DNA of 64,000 nt, from contig NZ_QLTK01000012.1 of assembly GCF_003269035.1 (NCBI RefSeq), positions 62,001 to 126,000 on the forward strand, read 5' to 3'. This DNA is from Paraburkholderia bryophila. Lineage in GTDB: Bacteria > Pseudomonadota > Gammaproteobacteria > Burkholderiales > Burkholderiaceae. A program made the position numbers and the translations under genes. Below, piece by piece: positions 54,452 to 63,358 of this stretch. The notes under the pieces were generated by a model. That model saw only the letters and a list, made by a program, of their open reading frames with translations, searched no databases and was not told where the DNA came from. The stretch's first letter is position 1; every line of letters starts with the position of its first letter.

Positions 54452-55192
54452 GTGAACGCGCCCGATTCGATCGATATGAAACCTGCTGCTGCCGGCGGAT
54501 CGCACTACACCGCGCGCACGCCGCAGCGAAATCATCATCTGATGGACGACGCCGAGCAGGCTGCACGGCGCCAGCGTTCGCGGCGCGCGAACTTCATCAA
54601 GTGGCTGCGCAAGGTGCACGGCTGGGTCGGTTTGTGGGGCGCGGTGCTGGGCCTGATGTTCGGCGCGACCGGCTTCCTGCTGAATCACCGAGGCGGGCCG
54701 CTGAAGGTGTCGTCGGGGGAGCCGCAGGTCGAGGAAATGCAGATTCCCGTGCCGTCAAAGCCGCTGCGCTCGCCGATGGACATGGCGAAGTGGCTGCAAG
54801 GCGAATTGAAGATCGACGGCAAGCCGGGCAAGGCCAGGCGTGAGCCGGCGCATCCGGTGGCGTGGGGCGATCGCAGCACGATGCAGCCGGAGTACTGGCA
54901 GGTCGGCATCTTCGGCACCGCGCAGAACGTGCAAGCCGAGTACTGGGTCGGCAACGGTTTCGTCGCGGTGAAACGCACCCACAATTCGTTTCTCACGACG
55001 ATGAACAACCTGCATCGCGGCGTGGGTCTGAGCGTCGGTTGGGTGTTGTTGATCGATACGATTGCCGGCGGGATGATTCTGTTGTCGCTGACCGGCGTAT
55101 TGCTGTGGACCGAGTTGAACAAACGCCGCATGGTGGGCGTGCTGCTGGTGGGTGGCTCGGTGATCGCCGCCGTGGTTTGCGGATTGCTGTAG
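54452..55192 (+). CDS. PepSY-associated membrane protein
   Basis: 246-residue inner-membrane protein. A basic cytosolic N-terminus precedes helix 1 (W-V-G-L-W-G-A-V-L-G-L-M-F-G-A-T-G-F-L), a periplasmic domain of about 110 residues, then helix 2 (V-G-W-V-L-L-I-D-T-I-A-G-G-M-I-L-L-S) and a short final helix. This is the PepSY-TM family, often linked to siderophore or iron-reductase loci. GTG at 54452 has GGAG seven bases before it; an out-of-frame ATG two bases earlier is followed at once by a stop. A Fur-box-like site upstream supports iron control. Confidence 0.84.
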   Translation: MNAPDSIDMKPAAAGGSHYTARTPQRNHHLMDDAEQAARRQRSRRANFIKWLRKVHGWVGLWGAVLGLMFGATGFLLNHRGGPLKVSSGEPQVEEMQIPVPSKPLRSPMDMAKWLQGELKIDGKPGKARREPAHPVAWGDRSTMQPEYWQVGIFGTAQNVQAEYWVGNGFVAVKRTHNSFLTTMNNLHRGVGLSVGWVLLIDTIAGGMILLSLTGVLLWTELNKRRMVGVLLVGGSVIAAVVCGLL

Positions 55193-55261
55193 TCAGGGCT
55201 TTCAGCCGGTATCGCGCAGCGGCGGCAAGACCGCCTCGCGCAACCTACGAGGCAATCGAGC

Positions 55262-55290
55262 GCTCAAGCTAGCAAAAGCTCAAGCTAGCA
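55262..55290. repeat. Tandem 16-base repeat
   Basis: Two copies of GCTCAAGCTAGCA at 55262-55274 and 55278-55290, 16 bases apart. They lie after the PepSY gene and before the XdhC stop. No terminator is visible in this gap. Confidence 0.7.
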
Positions 55291-55302
55291 CGCCATCAAA
55301 CG

Positions 55303-56325
55303 CTACACGCTGCATGTCGCGTCGCCGGACGCCGCAATTTCCCGCGCGGCCTTCGCGCCTTCCACCTTCAGCAGCGTCGGCAAAGAGACGCCGTTCTTGG
55401 CCGCCGTCACCTCGGCAAGAATCGAGACCGCGATCTCGGGCGGCGTGCGGCTGCCGATATAAATGCCCACCGGCCCATGCAAACGGGCCAGTTCGGTATC
55501 GTTCAGATCGAATTCCTTCAGCCGTTCGCGCCGCGCCTGGTTATTGCGCCGCGAGCCCAATGCGCCGACGTAAAACGCCGGTGTCTTCAACGCTTCCATC
55601 AACGCGAGGTCGTCGAGCTTCGGGTCGTGCGTGAGCGCGATCACCGCGCAGCGCTCGTCGAGCTTCATGTCGGTCACGGTATCGTCCGGCATGGTGCGCA
55701 CGATCTTCGTGCCGGGGATATCCCATTCCTCGGTGTACTCTTCGCGCGGATCGCACACCGTCACCTGATAGTCGAGCCCCACCGCGATCTGACACAGGTA
55801 GCGCGACAACTGCCCCGCGCCGATCACCAGCATCCGGTAACGCGGGCCGTGGATCGTCAGCAGACGTTCGCCGTCGAACAGCACGCCGTCCGTGGCTTGC
55901 GCCGTGCCGAGTTGCACCGCGCCGCTCGCCATGTCGAGTTCGCGCGCGACGAGCCGGCCGTCTTCCACTGCGTCGCACAGTTCGGCGATGCCGCTTTGCG
56001 GCGCCAGCGGTTCGAGCACGAGCTGGATCGTGCCGCCGCAGGGCAGGCCGAAACGATGCGCTTCTTCCGCCGTGATGCCGTATTTCACCGCTTCCGGGCG
56101 CGTCTGCTCGATACCCTTTTGCCGTACCCGATCGATCAGATCGTCTTCGATGCAGCCGCCCGAGACCGAGCCGACCACCAGCCCGTCGTCGCGCACCGCG
56201 AGCATCGCGCCCTCGGGGCGAGGCGACGAGCCCCACGTCTTCACCACCGTCACCAGTAGCGCGCGATGTCCCTCTGCCAGCCAACGTGCGCTGGATTTCA
56301 GGACTTCGAGATCCACGCTGTCCAT
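55303..56325 (-). CDS. XdhC-family molybdenum-enzyme maturation factor (CoxF/CoxI-type)
   Basis: 340-residue protein with the N-terminal XdhC_CoxI domain (S-S-P-R-P-E-G-A-M-L, S-V-S-G-G-C-I-E) and the C-terminal Rossmann domain (L-V-I-G-A-G-Q-L-S-R-Y, G-A-L-G-S-R-R). XdhC proteins bind molybdenum cofactor and load or sulfurate it into partner hydroxylases. It starts inside the end of the coxG-like gene (28-base overlap). Last gene of the cluster. Confidence 0.91.
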   Translation of the reverse strand: MDSVDLEVLKSSARWLAEGHRALLVTVVKTWGSSPRPEGAMLAVRDDGLVVGSVSGGCIEDDLIDRVRQKGIEQTRPEAVKYGITAEEAHRFGLPCGGTIQLVLEPLAPQSGIAELCDAVEDGRLVARELDMASGAVQLGTAQATDGVLFDGERLLTIHGPRYRMLVIGAGQLSRYLCQIAVGLDYQVTVCDPREEYTEEWDIPGTKIVRTMPDDTVTDMKLDERCAVIALTHDPKLDDLALMEALKTPAFYVGALGSRRNNQARRERLKEFDLNDTELARLHGPVGIYIGSRTPPEIAVSILAEVTAAKNGVSLPTLLKVEGAKAAREIAASGDATCSV

Positions 56326-56918
56326 GATTTCTTCCTTTTCGTTGCGTCGCCGGCGGACTCGCCGTCCGCGGGCTCATTCAATGCCGTATTGTCCCGCGCC
56401 GTGGGATCGGACGCGGGCTCGGCGCCTTCCGGAGACGCCGCGTCAATGCCGTCAGCGCTGTCGCCACTCTCGCCACTCACCAACGCGCCGAAGCGCTTGA
56501 AGAATTCGCCCGCGATTTTACGCGCCGCGCCATCCACCAGTCTGGAACCGATCTGCGCGAGCTTGCCGCCCACTTGCGCGCTCGCCGTGTAGGACAACCG
56601 CGTTGCGTCGGCTGCGTCGTCGTCGGCTTCGAGCGTGACGCGCGCATTGCCCTTGGCGAAACCCGCGGCGCCGCCCTGGCCTTCGAACACGATGCTGTAG
56701 CCGTTCGGCGCGTCGATGTCGGTCAGTTGCATGCGCCCCTTGAAACGCGCCTTGACGGGGCCGACTGCCGCGCTCAGCGCGACCAGATAGGCATTCTCGC
56801 CGTCCGGATCGATGCTTTCGCAGCCTGGAATGCAGGCGCGCAAAATTTCCGTGTCGTTCAACGCGTCCCACGTTCGTTGCTGCGAAACCGGTAGCGTGTG
56901 GGTGTCGGTCAGTTCCAT
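56298..56918 (-). CDS. coxG: CoxG-like SRPBCC protein
   Basis: 206 aa. Residues 1-150 are the SRPBCC fold of carbon monoxide dehydrogenase subunit G (H-T-L-P-V-S-Q-Q-R-T-W-D-A-L-N-D, C-I-P-G-C-E), followed by an acidic Ala/Asp/Glu-rich linker and a basic tail. CoxG is thought to anchor the enzyme to the membrane. It overlaps the VWA gene's stop by 10 bases, so translation is coupled. Name given by context and family. Confidence 0.85.
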   Translation of the reverse strand: MELTDTHTLPVSQQRTWDALNDTEILRACIPGCESIDPDGENAYLVALSAAVGPVKARFKGRMQLTDIDAPNGYSIVFEGQGGAAGFAKGNARVTLEADDDAADATRLSYTASAQVGGKLAQIGSRLVDGAARKIAGEFFKRFGALVSGESGDSADGIDAASPEGAEPASDPTARDNTALNEPADGESAGDATKRKKSWTAWISKS

Positions 56919-58141
56919 GACGTCGCTCCTGCGGTGGTCCTGGCGGCGACGGCGGGACGCGGCGCGCGCGTGAGCTGCGCGAGGTCGTGGCCGAACGCGG
57001 TCAGGCTGTCGAGATTATGAACCGGACGATGCGCGTCGACATACGGCAGGATCGCCTGCACGCCGCGCGCTTTCGGGGCAAAGCCGCTGAAACGCAGCAG
57101 CGGATTGAGCCAGACGATCCGGTGCGCGAAGCGGTGCAGGCGCGCCATCTCGGCGTCGAGCACGTCGATCGCTTCGTGATCGAGCCCGTCCGTCACGAGC
57201 AGCACCGTGGCCCGGCCGGTCAGCACGCGCCGCGCCCAACGGCGGTTGAATTCCGCGAGCGCCGCGCCGATCCGCGTGCCGCCCGACCAGTCGACCACCT
57301 GATCGGTGAGCGCGGCGATCGCGACGTCGGGGTCGCGCTCGCGCAATGCGCGCGTCGCGTTGGTGAGTCGTGTGCCGAACAGAAACACTTGCAGCCGTTC
57401 GCGCGACTGCAACAGCGCGTGGCAGAAATACAGCACCGCGCGCGAATAGCTGCTCATCGAACCGGAGATGTCGAGCAGCAACACGAGCGGCGGTTTGCGC
57501 TCGACCACCGCGCGATACTTCCACACGGTCCAGTCGCCGCCGGCGCGCACGGCGTGTCGCGCGCTCGCGCGCAAGTCCGCCTGCGTACCGTGCGAAGCGG
57601 CCTTCAGGCGGCGCGTCGGCTCGGTGGCGAGCGGCAGGCGCTGGCTGCGGATCAGGTGACGCAAGGTGCGCCATTCATCGGCGGTGAGGGTGTCGAAATC
57701 GCGGTGACGCAGCCGTTCTTCCGCGCTGAAGGTCGCGTGCGCGCGCAGTTCGTGCTGCTCGGTTTCCTGCGGGGTCTTGCGATGCGGCGAGGGCGGCGCG
57801 CGTACGGCGAGTGCGTCGGCGAGACGGTTATTGCGCTTCGGTGGCGGCAGGCCGTCGCGTACCTTCGGCAGCAGCAGCGCGCGCAGTTTTCCTTCCCAGT
57901 CGGGATCGCGCCAGAACAGGTCGAAGGCGGCGTTGAACAGCTCGCGCTCGTCCGGCGCGGAGACCAGCGACGCGGCCAGCGCGGCGCGCACGTCGTCGCG
58001 GCGGCCGAGATCGATCCAGTGCAGCGCGGCGAGCGCGTCGACGGCGTGCGCCGGCGACATCGGCAAGCCCGCGCCGCGCAACACGCGCACGAAATGGACG
58101 ACGTTGCGGGCGAGGATGGGCGTATCGACGGGCGTCGTCAT
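56909..58141 (-). CDS. coxE: CoxE-like VWA-domain protein
   Basis: 410 residues with a helical N-terminus and a C-terminal von Willebrand A domain carrying the MIDAS motif D224-I-S-G-S. CoxE partners the AAA ATPase CoxD in inserting sulfur and copper into the CO dehydrogenase active site in Oligotropha; here it may mature the molybdenum hydroxylase in a related way. ATG 58141 (M-T-T-P-V-D) lies five bases after the ATPase stop. Confidence 0.87.
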   Translation of the reverse strand: MTTPVDTPILARNVVHFVRVLRGAGLPMSPAHAVDALAALHWIDLGRRDDVRAALAASLVSAPDERELFNAAFDLFWRDPDWEGKLRALLLPKVRDGLPPPKRNNRLADALAVRAPPSPHRKTPQETEQHELRAHATFSAEERLRHRDFDTLTADEWRTLRHLIRSQRLPLATEPTRRLKAASHGTQADLRASARHAVRAGGDWTVWKYRAVVERKPPLVLLLDISGSMSSYSRAVLYFCHALLQSRERLQVFLFGTRLTNATRALRERDPDVAIAALTDQVVDWSGGTRIGAALAEFNRRWARRVLTGRATVLLVTDGLDHEAIDVLDAEMARLHRFAHRIVWLNPLLRFSGFAPKARGVQAILPYVDAHRPVHNLDSLTAFGHDLAQLTRAPRPAVAARTTAGATSWN

Positions 58142-58146
58142 GCTGA

Positions 58147-59034
58147 CTATCCCGGCGCGGCGAGACACTGGGCGATTTGCGCGGCATCGATGCGCGCCAG
58201 ATCGTCCTGATACTTCAGCAGCACGCCCAAGGTGTTCTGCACCGACTGCGGATCGAGTTCCGTCACCGACAGCGCTTCCAACGCGCGGCACCAGTCGATC
58301 GTCTCGGCAATCCCCGGCGCCTTGAACAGATCCATACCGCGCAGCCGATGCACGAAATCGACCGCGCGCCGCTGCAATTCCGCCGAGGTTTGCGGCGCCC
58401 GCGCGGCGACGATCTCCAGCTCGCGATCGCGCTCCGGGTAGCCGATCCACTGGTACAGGCAACGCCGCTTCAGCGCGTCGTGCACTTCGCGCGTGCGGTT
58501 CGAGGTCATCACCACCAGCGGCGGCTGCGCCGCGCGCACCGTGCCGTATTCGGGAATCGATACCTGAAAATCCGACAGCAGTTCCAGCAGGAACGCCTCG
58601 AACGGTTCGTCGGCGCGATCGATCTCGTCGATCAGCAGCACCCGCCGCGCGCCCGGATGATGCTCGTCGGGCATCAGCGCTTGCAGCAGCGGACGCTTCA
58701 GCAGGAATTCGCCGCGATACAGCGTGTCGTTGTCGGGTCGTTCGCCGGCGGCTTCGGCCAGACGCAGGGCCATGATCTGACGCGGGTAGTCCCACTCGTA
58801 TAGCGCGCTTGCCGTGTCGAGCCCTTCATAGCATTGCAGCCGCAGCATCGTCGTACCGAGTATGCCGGCAGCGGCTTTGGCGAGTTCGGTCTTGCCGACG
58901 CCCGGCTCGCCTTCGACGAACAACGGCCGCTCCATCCGCAGCGCAAGGTACAACGCGGTCGCGAGTTCGCGGCTGGCGAAATAGCGTTGGCTCGCGAGTT
59001 GCGCGAGGGTGTCGTCGATTGAAGCGGGCTGCAT
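58147..59034 (-). CDS. coxD: CoxD/MoxR-type AAA ATPase
   Basis: 295-residue AAA+ ATPase with Walker A E-G-E-P-G-V-G-K-T-E, Walker B V-L-L-I-D-E-I-D-R and sensor 1 M-T-S-N-R-T. It pairs with the VWA protein next door, as MoxR-VWA chaperone systems usually do. Upstream gap to the FAD subunit is 87 bases. Confidence 0.9.
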   Translation of the reverse strand: MQPASIDDTLAQLASQRYFASRELATALYLALRMERPLFVEGEPGVGKTELAKAAAGILGTTMLRLQCYEGLDTASALYEWDYPRQIMALRLAEAAGERPDNDTLYRGEFLLKRPLLQALMPDEHHPGARRVLLIDEIDRADEPFEAFLLELLSDFQVSIPEYGTVRAAQPPLVVMTSNRTREVHDALKRRCLYQWIGYPERDRELEIVAARAPQTSAELQRRAVDFVHRLRGMDLFKAPGIAETIDWCRALEALSVTELDPQSVQNTLGVLLKYQDDLARIDAAQIAQCLAAPG

Positions 59035-59121
59035 GGTGGTCCTGAATTGAGCGAACGGATGGGCGGCCGACGTTGGTGTGCAGGAGCACGCTGTTGCGTC
59101 AGCCGCCCACGGCGATGGTCG

Positions 59122-59919
59122 CTAACCGATCGCCTTCGTCACCGCGCGCGCGGCCAGCACCGGAATCAGATGCGCGCGGTAGTCGGCGCTCGCGTGCATG
59201 TCGGTGTTCAGATCGGCGGCCGACACCGTCACCGCGCGAGCCGCCTCGGGCGTGAAATTGGCAGACAACGCGCTTTCCAGCTCCGGCACGCGAAACACCG
59301 ACGCCGCTGCACCCGTCACCGCGACCCGCACGCCGCTCGCGAACTTCGCGACGAACACGCCGACCAGCGCGAAGTGCGACGCCGGATTGCGGAATTTCTC
59401 GTAGGCGGCGCACTCGGGGACCGGAAACTCGACGGCGACGATCAGCTCGTCCGGCGCGAGCGCGGTCTCATACATGCCGACGAAAAAATCGCGCGCGGCG
59501 ATGCGCCGCCGCTCGGTGACGATAGTCGCGTCCAAGGCCATCGCGGCGGCCGGGTAGCACGCGGCGGGGTCGTTGTTCGCGAGCGATCCGCCGAGCGTGC
59601 CGAGCGCGCGCACCTGCCGGTCGCCGATATGCGCGGCAAGCTCCGCGAGTCCCGGCGATACGCGCCGTAGCTCCGGGTGATCCGCGACGTCGGCGTGACA
59701 GACGGCTGCGCCGATCGTGACCTTTTGCGCGTCGACGCTGATCGATTTCAGCGCGGGAATGCGCGTCACGTCGATCAATTGCGACGGCTGCGCGAGACGC
59801 AGGCGCATGGTGGGCAACAGGCTCTGACCGCCGGCCAGGAACTTCGCGTTGCCGTCGGCGGCGAGGGCGGCGACGGCCGCGTTGGGATCCGTCGCGCGTT
59901 GATACTCGAATGAATACAT
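59122..59919 (-). CDS. FAD-binding subunit of molybdenum hydroxylase (CoxM-like)
   Basis: 265-residue flavoprotein of the xanthine dehydrogenase family that relays electrons from the 2Fe-2S subunit. FAD motifs: A-G-G-Q-S-L-L-P (residues about 32-39) and L-G-G-S-L-A-N-N-D-P. ATG 59919 (M-Y-S-F-E-Y) fits the family start. It follows the large subunit by 14 bases. Confidence 0.92.
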   Translation of the reverse strand: MYSFEYQRATDPNAAVAALAADGNAKFLAGGQSLLPTMRLRLAQPSQLIDVTRIPALKSISVDAQKVTIGAAVCHADVADHPELRRVSPGLAELAAHIGDRQVRALGTLGGSLANNDPAACYPAAAMALDATIVTERRRIAARDFFVGMYETALAPDELIVAVEFPVPECAAYEKFRNPASHFALVGVFVAKFASGVRVAVTGAAASVFRVPELESALSANFTPEAARAVTVSAADLNTDMHASADYRAHLIPVLAARAVTKAIG

Positions 59920-59933
59920 GTCGAATGCTCCGC

Positions 59934-62336
59934 TCAGGATTTCAATGGGGTGGCCTGGCTGCGTGAACCCGCTGCGTGAATCGCGGACCACACGCGATGC
60001 GGTGTCGCCGGCATTTGCAGGTCGGTCACACCAAGCGGCGCGAGCGCGTCGAGAATCGCGTTGATCACGGCCGGCGGCGAGCCGATCGCGCCCGCTTCAC
60101 CGCAACCTTTGACGCCGAGCGGATTGTGCGTACACGGCGTGCCCTTGGCGGTTTCGACGGTGAAGTCCGGCAGATCGGACGCATGCGGCATGGCGTAATC
60201 CATGTACGAGCCGGACAGCAACTGGCCGCTCTCGTTGTCGTACACGCAGCGCTCCAGCATCGCCTGGCCGATGCCTTGCGCGAGCCCGCCATGCACCTGG
60301 CCCGTGACGATCATCGGATTGATCACGTTGCCGAAATCGTCCACGGCGGTGAATTGCTGAATCCGGCACACGCCCGTGTCCGGATCGACCTCGATCTCGC
60401 AGATGTACGCGCCGGCCGGATAGGTGAAGTTGGTCGGATCGTAGAACGCGCTCTCTTCGAGGCCGGGTTCGAGCACGTCGAGCGGATAGTTGTGCGGCAC
60501 ATAGGCCGCCAGCGAAATCTCGGCGAAGGCCTTGGTGCGATCGGTGCCCGCGACGCGGAACACGCCGTCCTTGAACTCGATGTCTTCCACCGCCGCTTCG
60601 AGCAGATGCGCGGCGATTTTCTTCGCCTTGCTCTCGACCTTGTCGAGTGCCTTCATGATCGCCGAGCCGCCCACCGCGATCGAGCGCGAGCCATACGTGC
60701 CCATGCCGAACGGAATCCGGCCGGTGTCGCCGTGAACGATCTCGACGCTTTCCAGCGCAATGCCGAGCCGGTCCGCGACGACTTGCGCGAAGGTCGTTTC
60801 GTGCCCCTGGCCGTGACTATGCGAGCCGGTGAAGACGGTGACCGAACCAGTCGGATGCACGCGAATCTGCCCGACTTCGAACAGACCTGCCCGCGCGCCC
60901 AAAGCGCCCGCGATGTTCGACGGCGCGAGACCGCAGGCCTCGATGTAGCACGAGTAGCCGAGACCGCGCAGCTTGCCGTTCTGCTCGGATTGCTGCTTGC
61001 GAGCGGCGAAACCTTTGACGTCCGCGAGTTCGAGCGCGCGCGCGAGCAGGGTGTCGTAGTCGCCGGTGTCGTAGGTGAGGCCGACCGGCGTGGCGTACGG
61101 AAACTGACGGATGAAGTTGCGGCGACGGATTTCCGCCGGGTCGAGCTTCATGTCGCGCGCGGCGGTTTCGACCAGACGCTCCACCACGTAGGTCGCCTCG
61201 GGCCGGCCGGCGCCGCGATAGGCATCCACCGGAACCGTATTGGTGAAGACCGCTTTGACCTCCGCGTAGATCGCGGGCGTCGCGTACTGGCCGGCGAGTA
61301 GCGTCGCGTACAGGATGGTCGGCACGCTCGACGCGAACGTCGACAGATACGCGCCCATGTTGGCGGTCGTGTGGATGCGCATGGCGAGGAACCTGCCGTC
61401 GGCGTCCATCGCGAGTTCGGCGTGGGTGACGTGGTCGCGGCCATGCGCGTCGGAGACGAACGCTTCCGAGCGCTCGGCGGTCCACTTCACCGGACGGCGG
61501 ATTTTCTTCGATGCCCACGTCAGCGCGACGTCTTCGGCGTACAGGAAAATCTTCGAGCCGAAGCCGCCGCCCACGTCCGGCGCGATCACGCGCAGTTTCG
61601 ATTCCGGCAGCGACAGGACGAACGCCGCCATCAGCAAACGCTCCACGTGCGGGTTCTGATTCGCGACGTACAGCGTATAGCTGTCGTCCTGCACGGAATA
61701 GCTTGCGTTGACCGCGCGCGGTTCGATCGCGTTCGGGATCAGGCGGTTATTGACGATGTCGAGGGTGGTGACGTGCGTGGCTTTGGCGAACGCGGCGTCG
61801 GTCGCGGCTTTGTCGCCGTGGCCCCAGTTGTAGCAGACGTTGTCAGGCACCTCGTCGTGGACGGCGGGCTGGCCCGGGTCGGATGCGTGCGCGGTGTCGA
61901 CCACGGCGGGCAGCACGTCGTAATCGACTTCGATCAGTTCGGCGGCGTCTTTCGCGGCCTTGATCGAGTCGGCAATCACCAGCGCGACCTGATCGCCGAC
62001 GTGCCGCACTTTCGTATGCGCGATGATCGGATGCGGCGGCTCGTTCATCGGCTTGCCGTCGGTGCTGTGGATCAGCCAGCCGCACGGCAGGCCGCCGACG
62101 TTGTCCGCCGCCATGTCCGCGCCGGTGAAGATCGCGATCACGCCGGGCGATTGCCGGGCCGCGGTGGTGTCGATGTGGTTGAGCTTGGCGTGTGCGTGCG
62201 GCGAGCGCAGGAACACGGCGTAGGTTTGCTGCGGCAGGACGATGTCGTCGGTGTACTGACCGTTGCCGGTGAGGAAACGGTAGTCTTCCTTACGTTCGAC
62301 CGATGCGCCGATCAGATGGGTGTCGGGTGCGTTCAT
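59934..62336 (-). CDS. Molybdenum-binding large subunit, form II CoxL-like hydroxylase
   Basis: 800-residue catalytic subunit of a xanthine dehydrogenase/CODH-family enzyme. The active-site loop reads A372-Y-R-G-A-G-R378, the form II signature, where true aerobic CO dehydrogenase has A-Y-x-C-S-F-R with the copper-binding Cys. A catalytic Glu is present in K-G-C-G-E-A-G-A-I. The order small-large-medium is also form II. CO oxidation is therefore not supported; form II enzymes hydroxylate other, mostly unknown, substrates. No transporter or catabolic enzyme in the cluster gives a hint. Confidence 0.93.
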   Translation of the reverse strand: MNAPDTHLIGASVERKEDYRFLTGNGQYTDDIVLPQQTYAVFLRSPHAHAKLNHIDTTAARQSPGVIAIFTGADMAADNVGGLPCGWLIHSTDGKPMNEPPHPIIAHTKVRHVGDQVALVIADSIKAAKDAAELIEVDYDVLPAVVDTAHASDPGQPAVHDEVPDNVCYNWGHGDKAATDAAFAKATHVTTLDIVNNRLIPNAIEPRAVNASYSVQDDSYTLYVANQNPHVERLLMAAFVLSLPESKLRVIAPDVGGGFGSKIFLYAEDVALTWASKKIRRPVKWTAERSEAFVSDAHGRDHVTHAELAMDADGRFLAMRIHTTANMGAYLSTFASSVPTILYATLLAGQYATPAIYAEVKAVFTNTVPVDAYRGAGRPEATYVVERLVETAARDMKLDPAEIRRRNFIRQFPYATPVGLTYDTGDYDTLLARALELADVKGFAARKQQSEQNGKLRGLGYSCYIEACGLAPSNIAGALGARAGLFEVGQIRVHPTGSVTVFTGSHSHGQGHETTFAQVVADRLGIALESVEIVHGDTGRIPFGMGTYGSRSIAVGGSAIMKALDKVESKAKKIAAHLLEAAVEDIEFKDGVFRVAGTDRTKAFAEISLAAYVPHNYPLDVLEPGLEESAFYDPTNFTYPAGAYICEIEVDPDTGVCRIQQFTAVDDFGNVINPMIVTGQVHGGLAQGIGQAMLERCVYDNESGQLLSGSYMDYAMPHASDLPDFTVETAKGTPCTHNPLGVKGCGEAGAIGSPPAVINAILDALAPLGVTDLQMPATPHRVWSAIHAAGSRSQATPLKS

Positions 62337-62346
62337 CGTCGGCTCC

Positions 62347-62871
62347 TCAGGCGGTGGCCGGCGCGGTGGCCGCTGAGTTGGCGGCTGCGTTCGCCGAGCC
62401 GGCGGACTTCATGCCCGCGGCGCCTTCGAGCACCGCTTTGACGATGTTGTGATACCCCGTACAGCGGCACAGATTACCGTCGAGCTGGGCGCGGACGTCG
62501 TCGCCGGTAAGTTCGGGCTGGCGTTCGACCAGCGACACCGCGCTCATCACCATGCCGGGAGTACAGAAGCCGCACTGCAGGCCGTGGCAGTGTTTGAAGG
62601 CGGCTTGCATCGGGTGCAGGGCGCCGTTCTGGGCGAGCCCTTCGATAGTCGTGACGGTCGCGCCGTCGGCCTGTACCGCGAGAATGTTGCAGGATTTGAT
62701 CGCGTGGCCGTTCAGGTGAACTGTGCAGGCGCCGCATTGGGCGGTGTCGCAGCCGACGTGGGTGCCGGTCAGGCGCATTTGTTCGCGCAGGAACTGGACA
62801 AGCAGGGTGCCGGGGTCGATTGAGGCGCTAATTGCGGCGCCGTTCACTGTCAGACTGATGCTGATCGTCAT
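62347..62871 (-). CDS. 2Fe-2S subunit of molybdenum hydroxylase (CoxS-like)
   Basis: 174 residues with two iron-sulfur clusters: the plant-ferredoxin type C-D-T-A-Q-C-G-A-C and the four-helix-bundle type C-G-F-C-T ... C-R-C-T-G-Y. ATG 62871. First gene of the leftward cluster, 10 bases before the large subunit. A short Ala/Ser-rich tail follows the second cluster. Confidence 0.95.
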   Translation of the reverse strand: MTISISLTVNGAAISASIDPGTLLVQFLREQMRLTGTHVGCDTAQCGACTVHLNGHAIKSCNILAVQADGATVTTIEGLAQNGALHPMQAAFKHCHGLQCGFCTPGMVMSAVSLVERQPELTGDDVRAQLDGNLCRCTGYHNIVKAVLEGAAGMKSAGSANAAANSAATAPATA

Positions 62872-63358
62872 GAATTTGTCTCCTGATGGGGTGAGAGACC
62901 GGACCGTTTTCTTGCGTGTGTCGATGTCTTCCTGCTGTCGTGCTGGAGGTCCGCGTGGCTACTGTTTTTATTGGGATGCCGAAAAGTAAAGCACAAATCA
63001 GACGGGGGCGCTATGAGGGGAAATTTTGTGCAGGGCACGAAAGAGCGAAATGCCCATGCCCCGGCGGCAGGCCACGAAACCGGCCAACGATTCAAAGAGC
63101 GACCGCAACGGCGCGCGAAGCGCCGCCGGAAGCATGACTGCTGTGTCACTGAGGCGGAATGTGCGAGAACACCGATTCCAGATGCGCCACTAACGTGGCT
63201 GTGCGAGGCGCCCGCTTGTGGGCTGGCGGTGTGAAGCGGCTTTCTCTGCTTTCTTTGCGGCCGCAAAGAGAGTAAGTGCCTGCCCCGCACAGGGGCGACG
63301 CTAATAGACCGCTAACAACACAAGGAAAGGCCAACAACCAGAACGACTAAAAAAACCG
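62872..63358. other. Gap upstream of the molybdenum-hydroxylase cluster
   Basis: About 490 bases separate the 2Fe-2S subunit gene from the permease stop. The left part is likely the promoter of the cluster, though I see no good sigma-70 or sigma-54 motif. The right part holds a repeat-like element (see next). No gene is convincing. Confidence 0.4.
63228..63336. repeat. Candidate dispersed intergenic repeat (palindromic)
   Basis: Contains TCTTTGCGGCCGCAAAGA, a perfect 18-base palindrome (63252-63269), then a GCCCC/GGGGC hairpin (63282-63296) and a conserved-looking tail. I recall closely similar intergenic elements in many Burkholderia and Paraburkholderia genomes; this is from memory, not a search. 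No second copy is visible in this window. Confidence 0.45.

Noticed and set aside
55303..62871. Aerobic CO dehydrogenase
   Set aside because: The large subunit lacks the A-Y-x-C-S-F-R loop with the copper-binding Cys and the gene order is form II.
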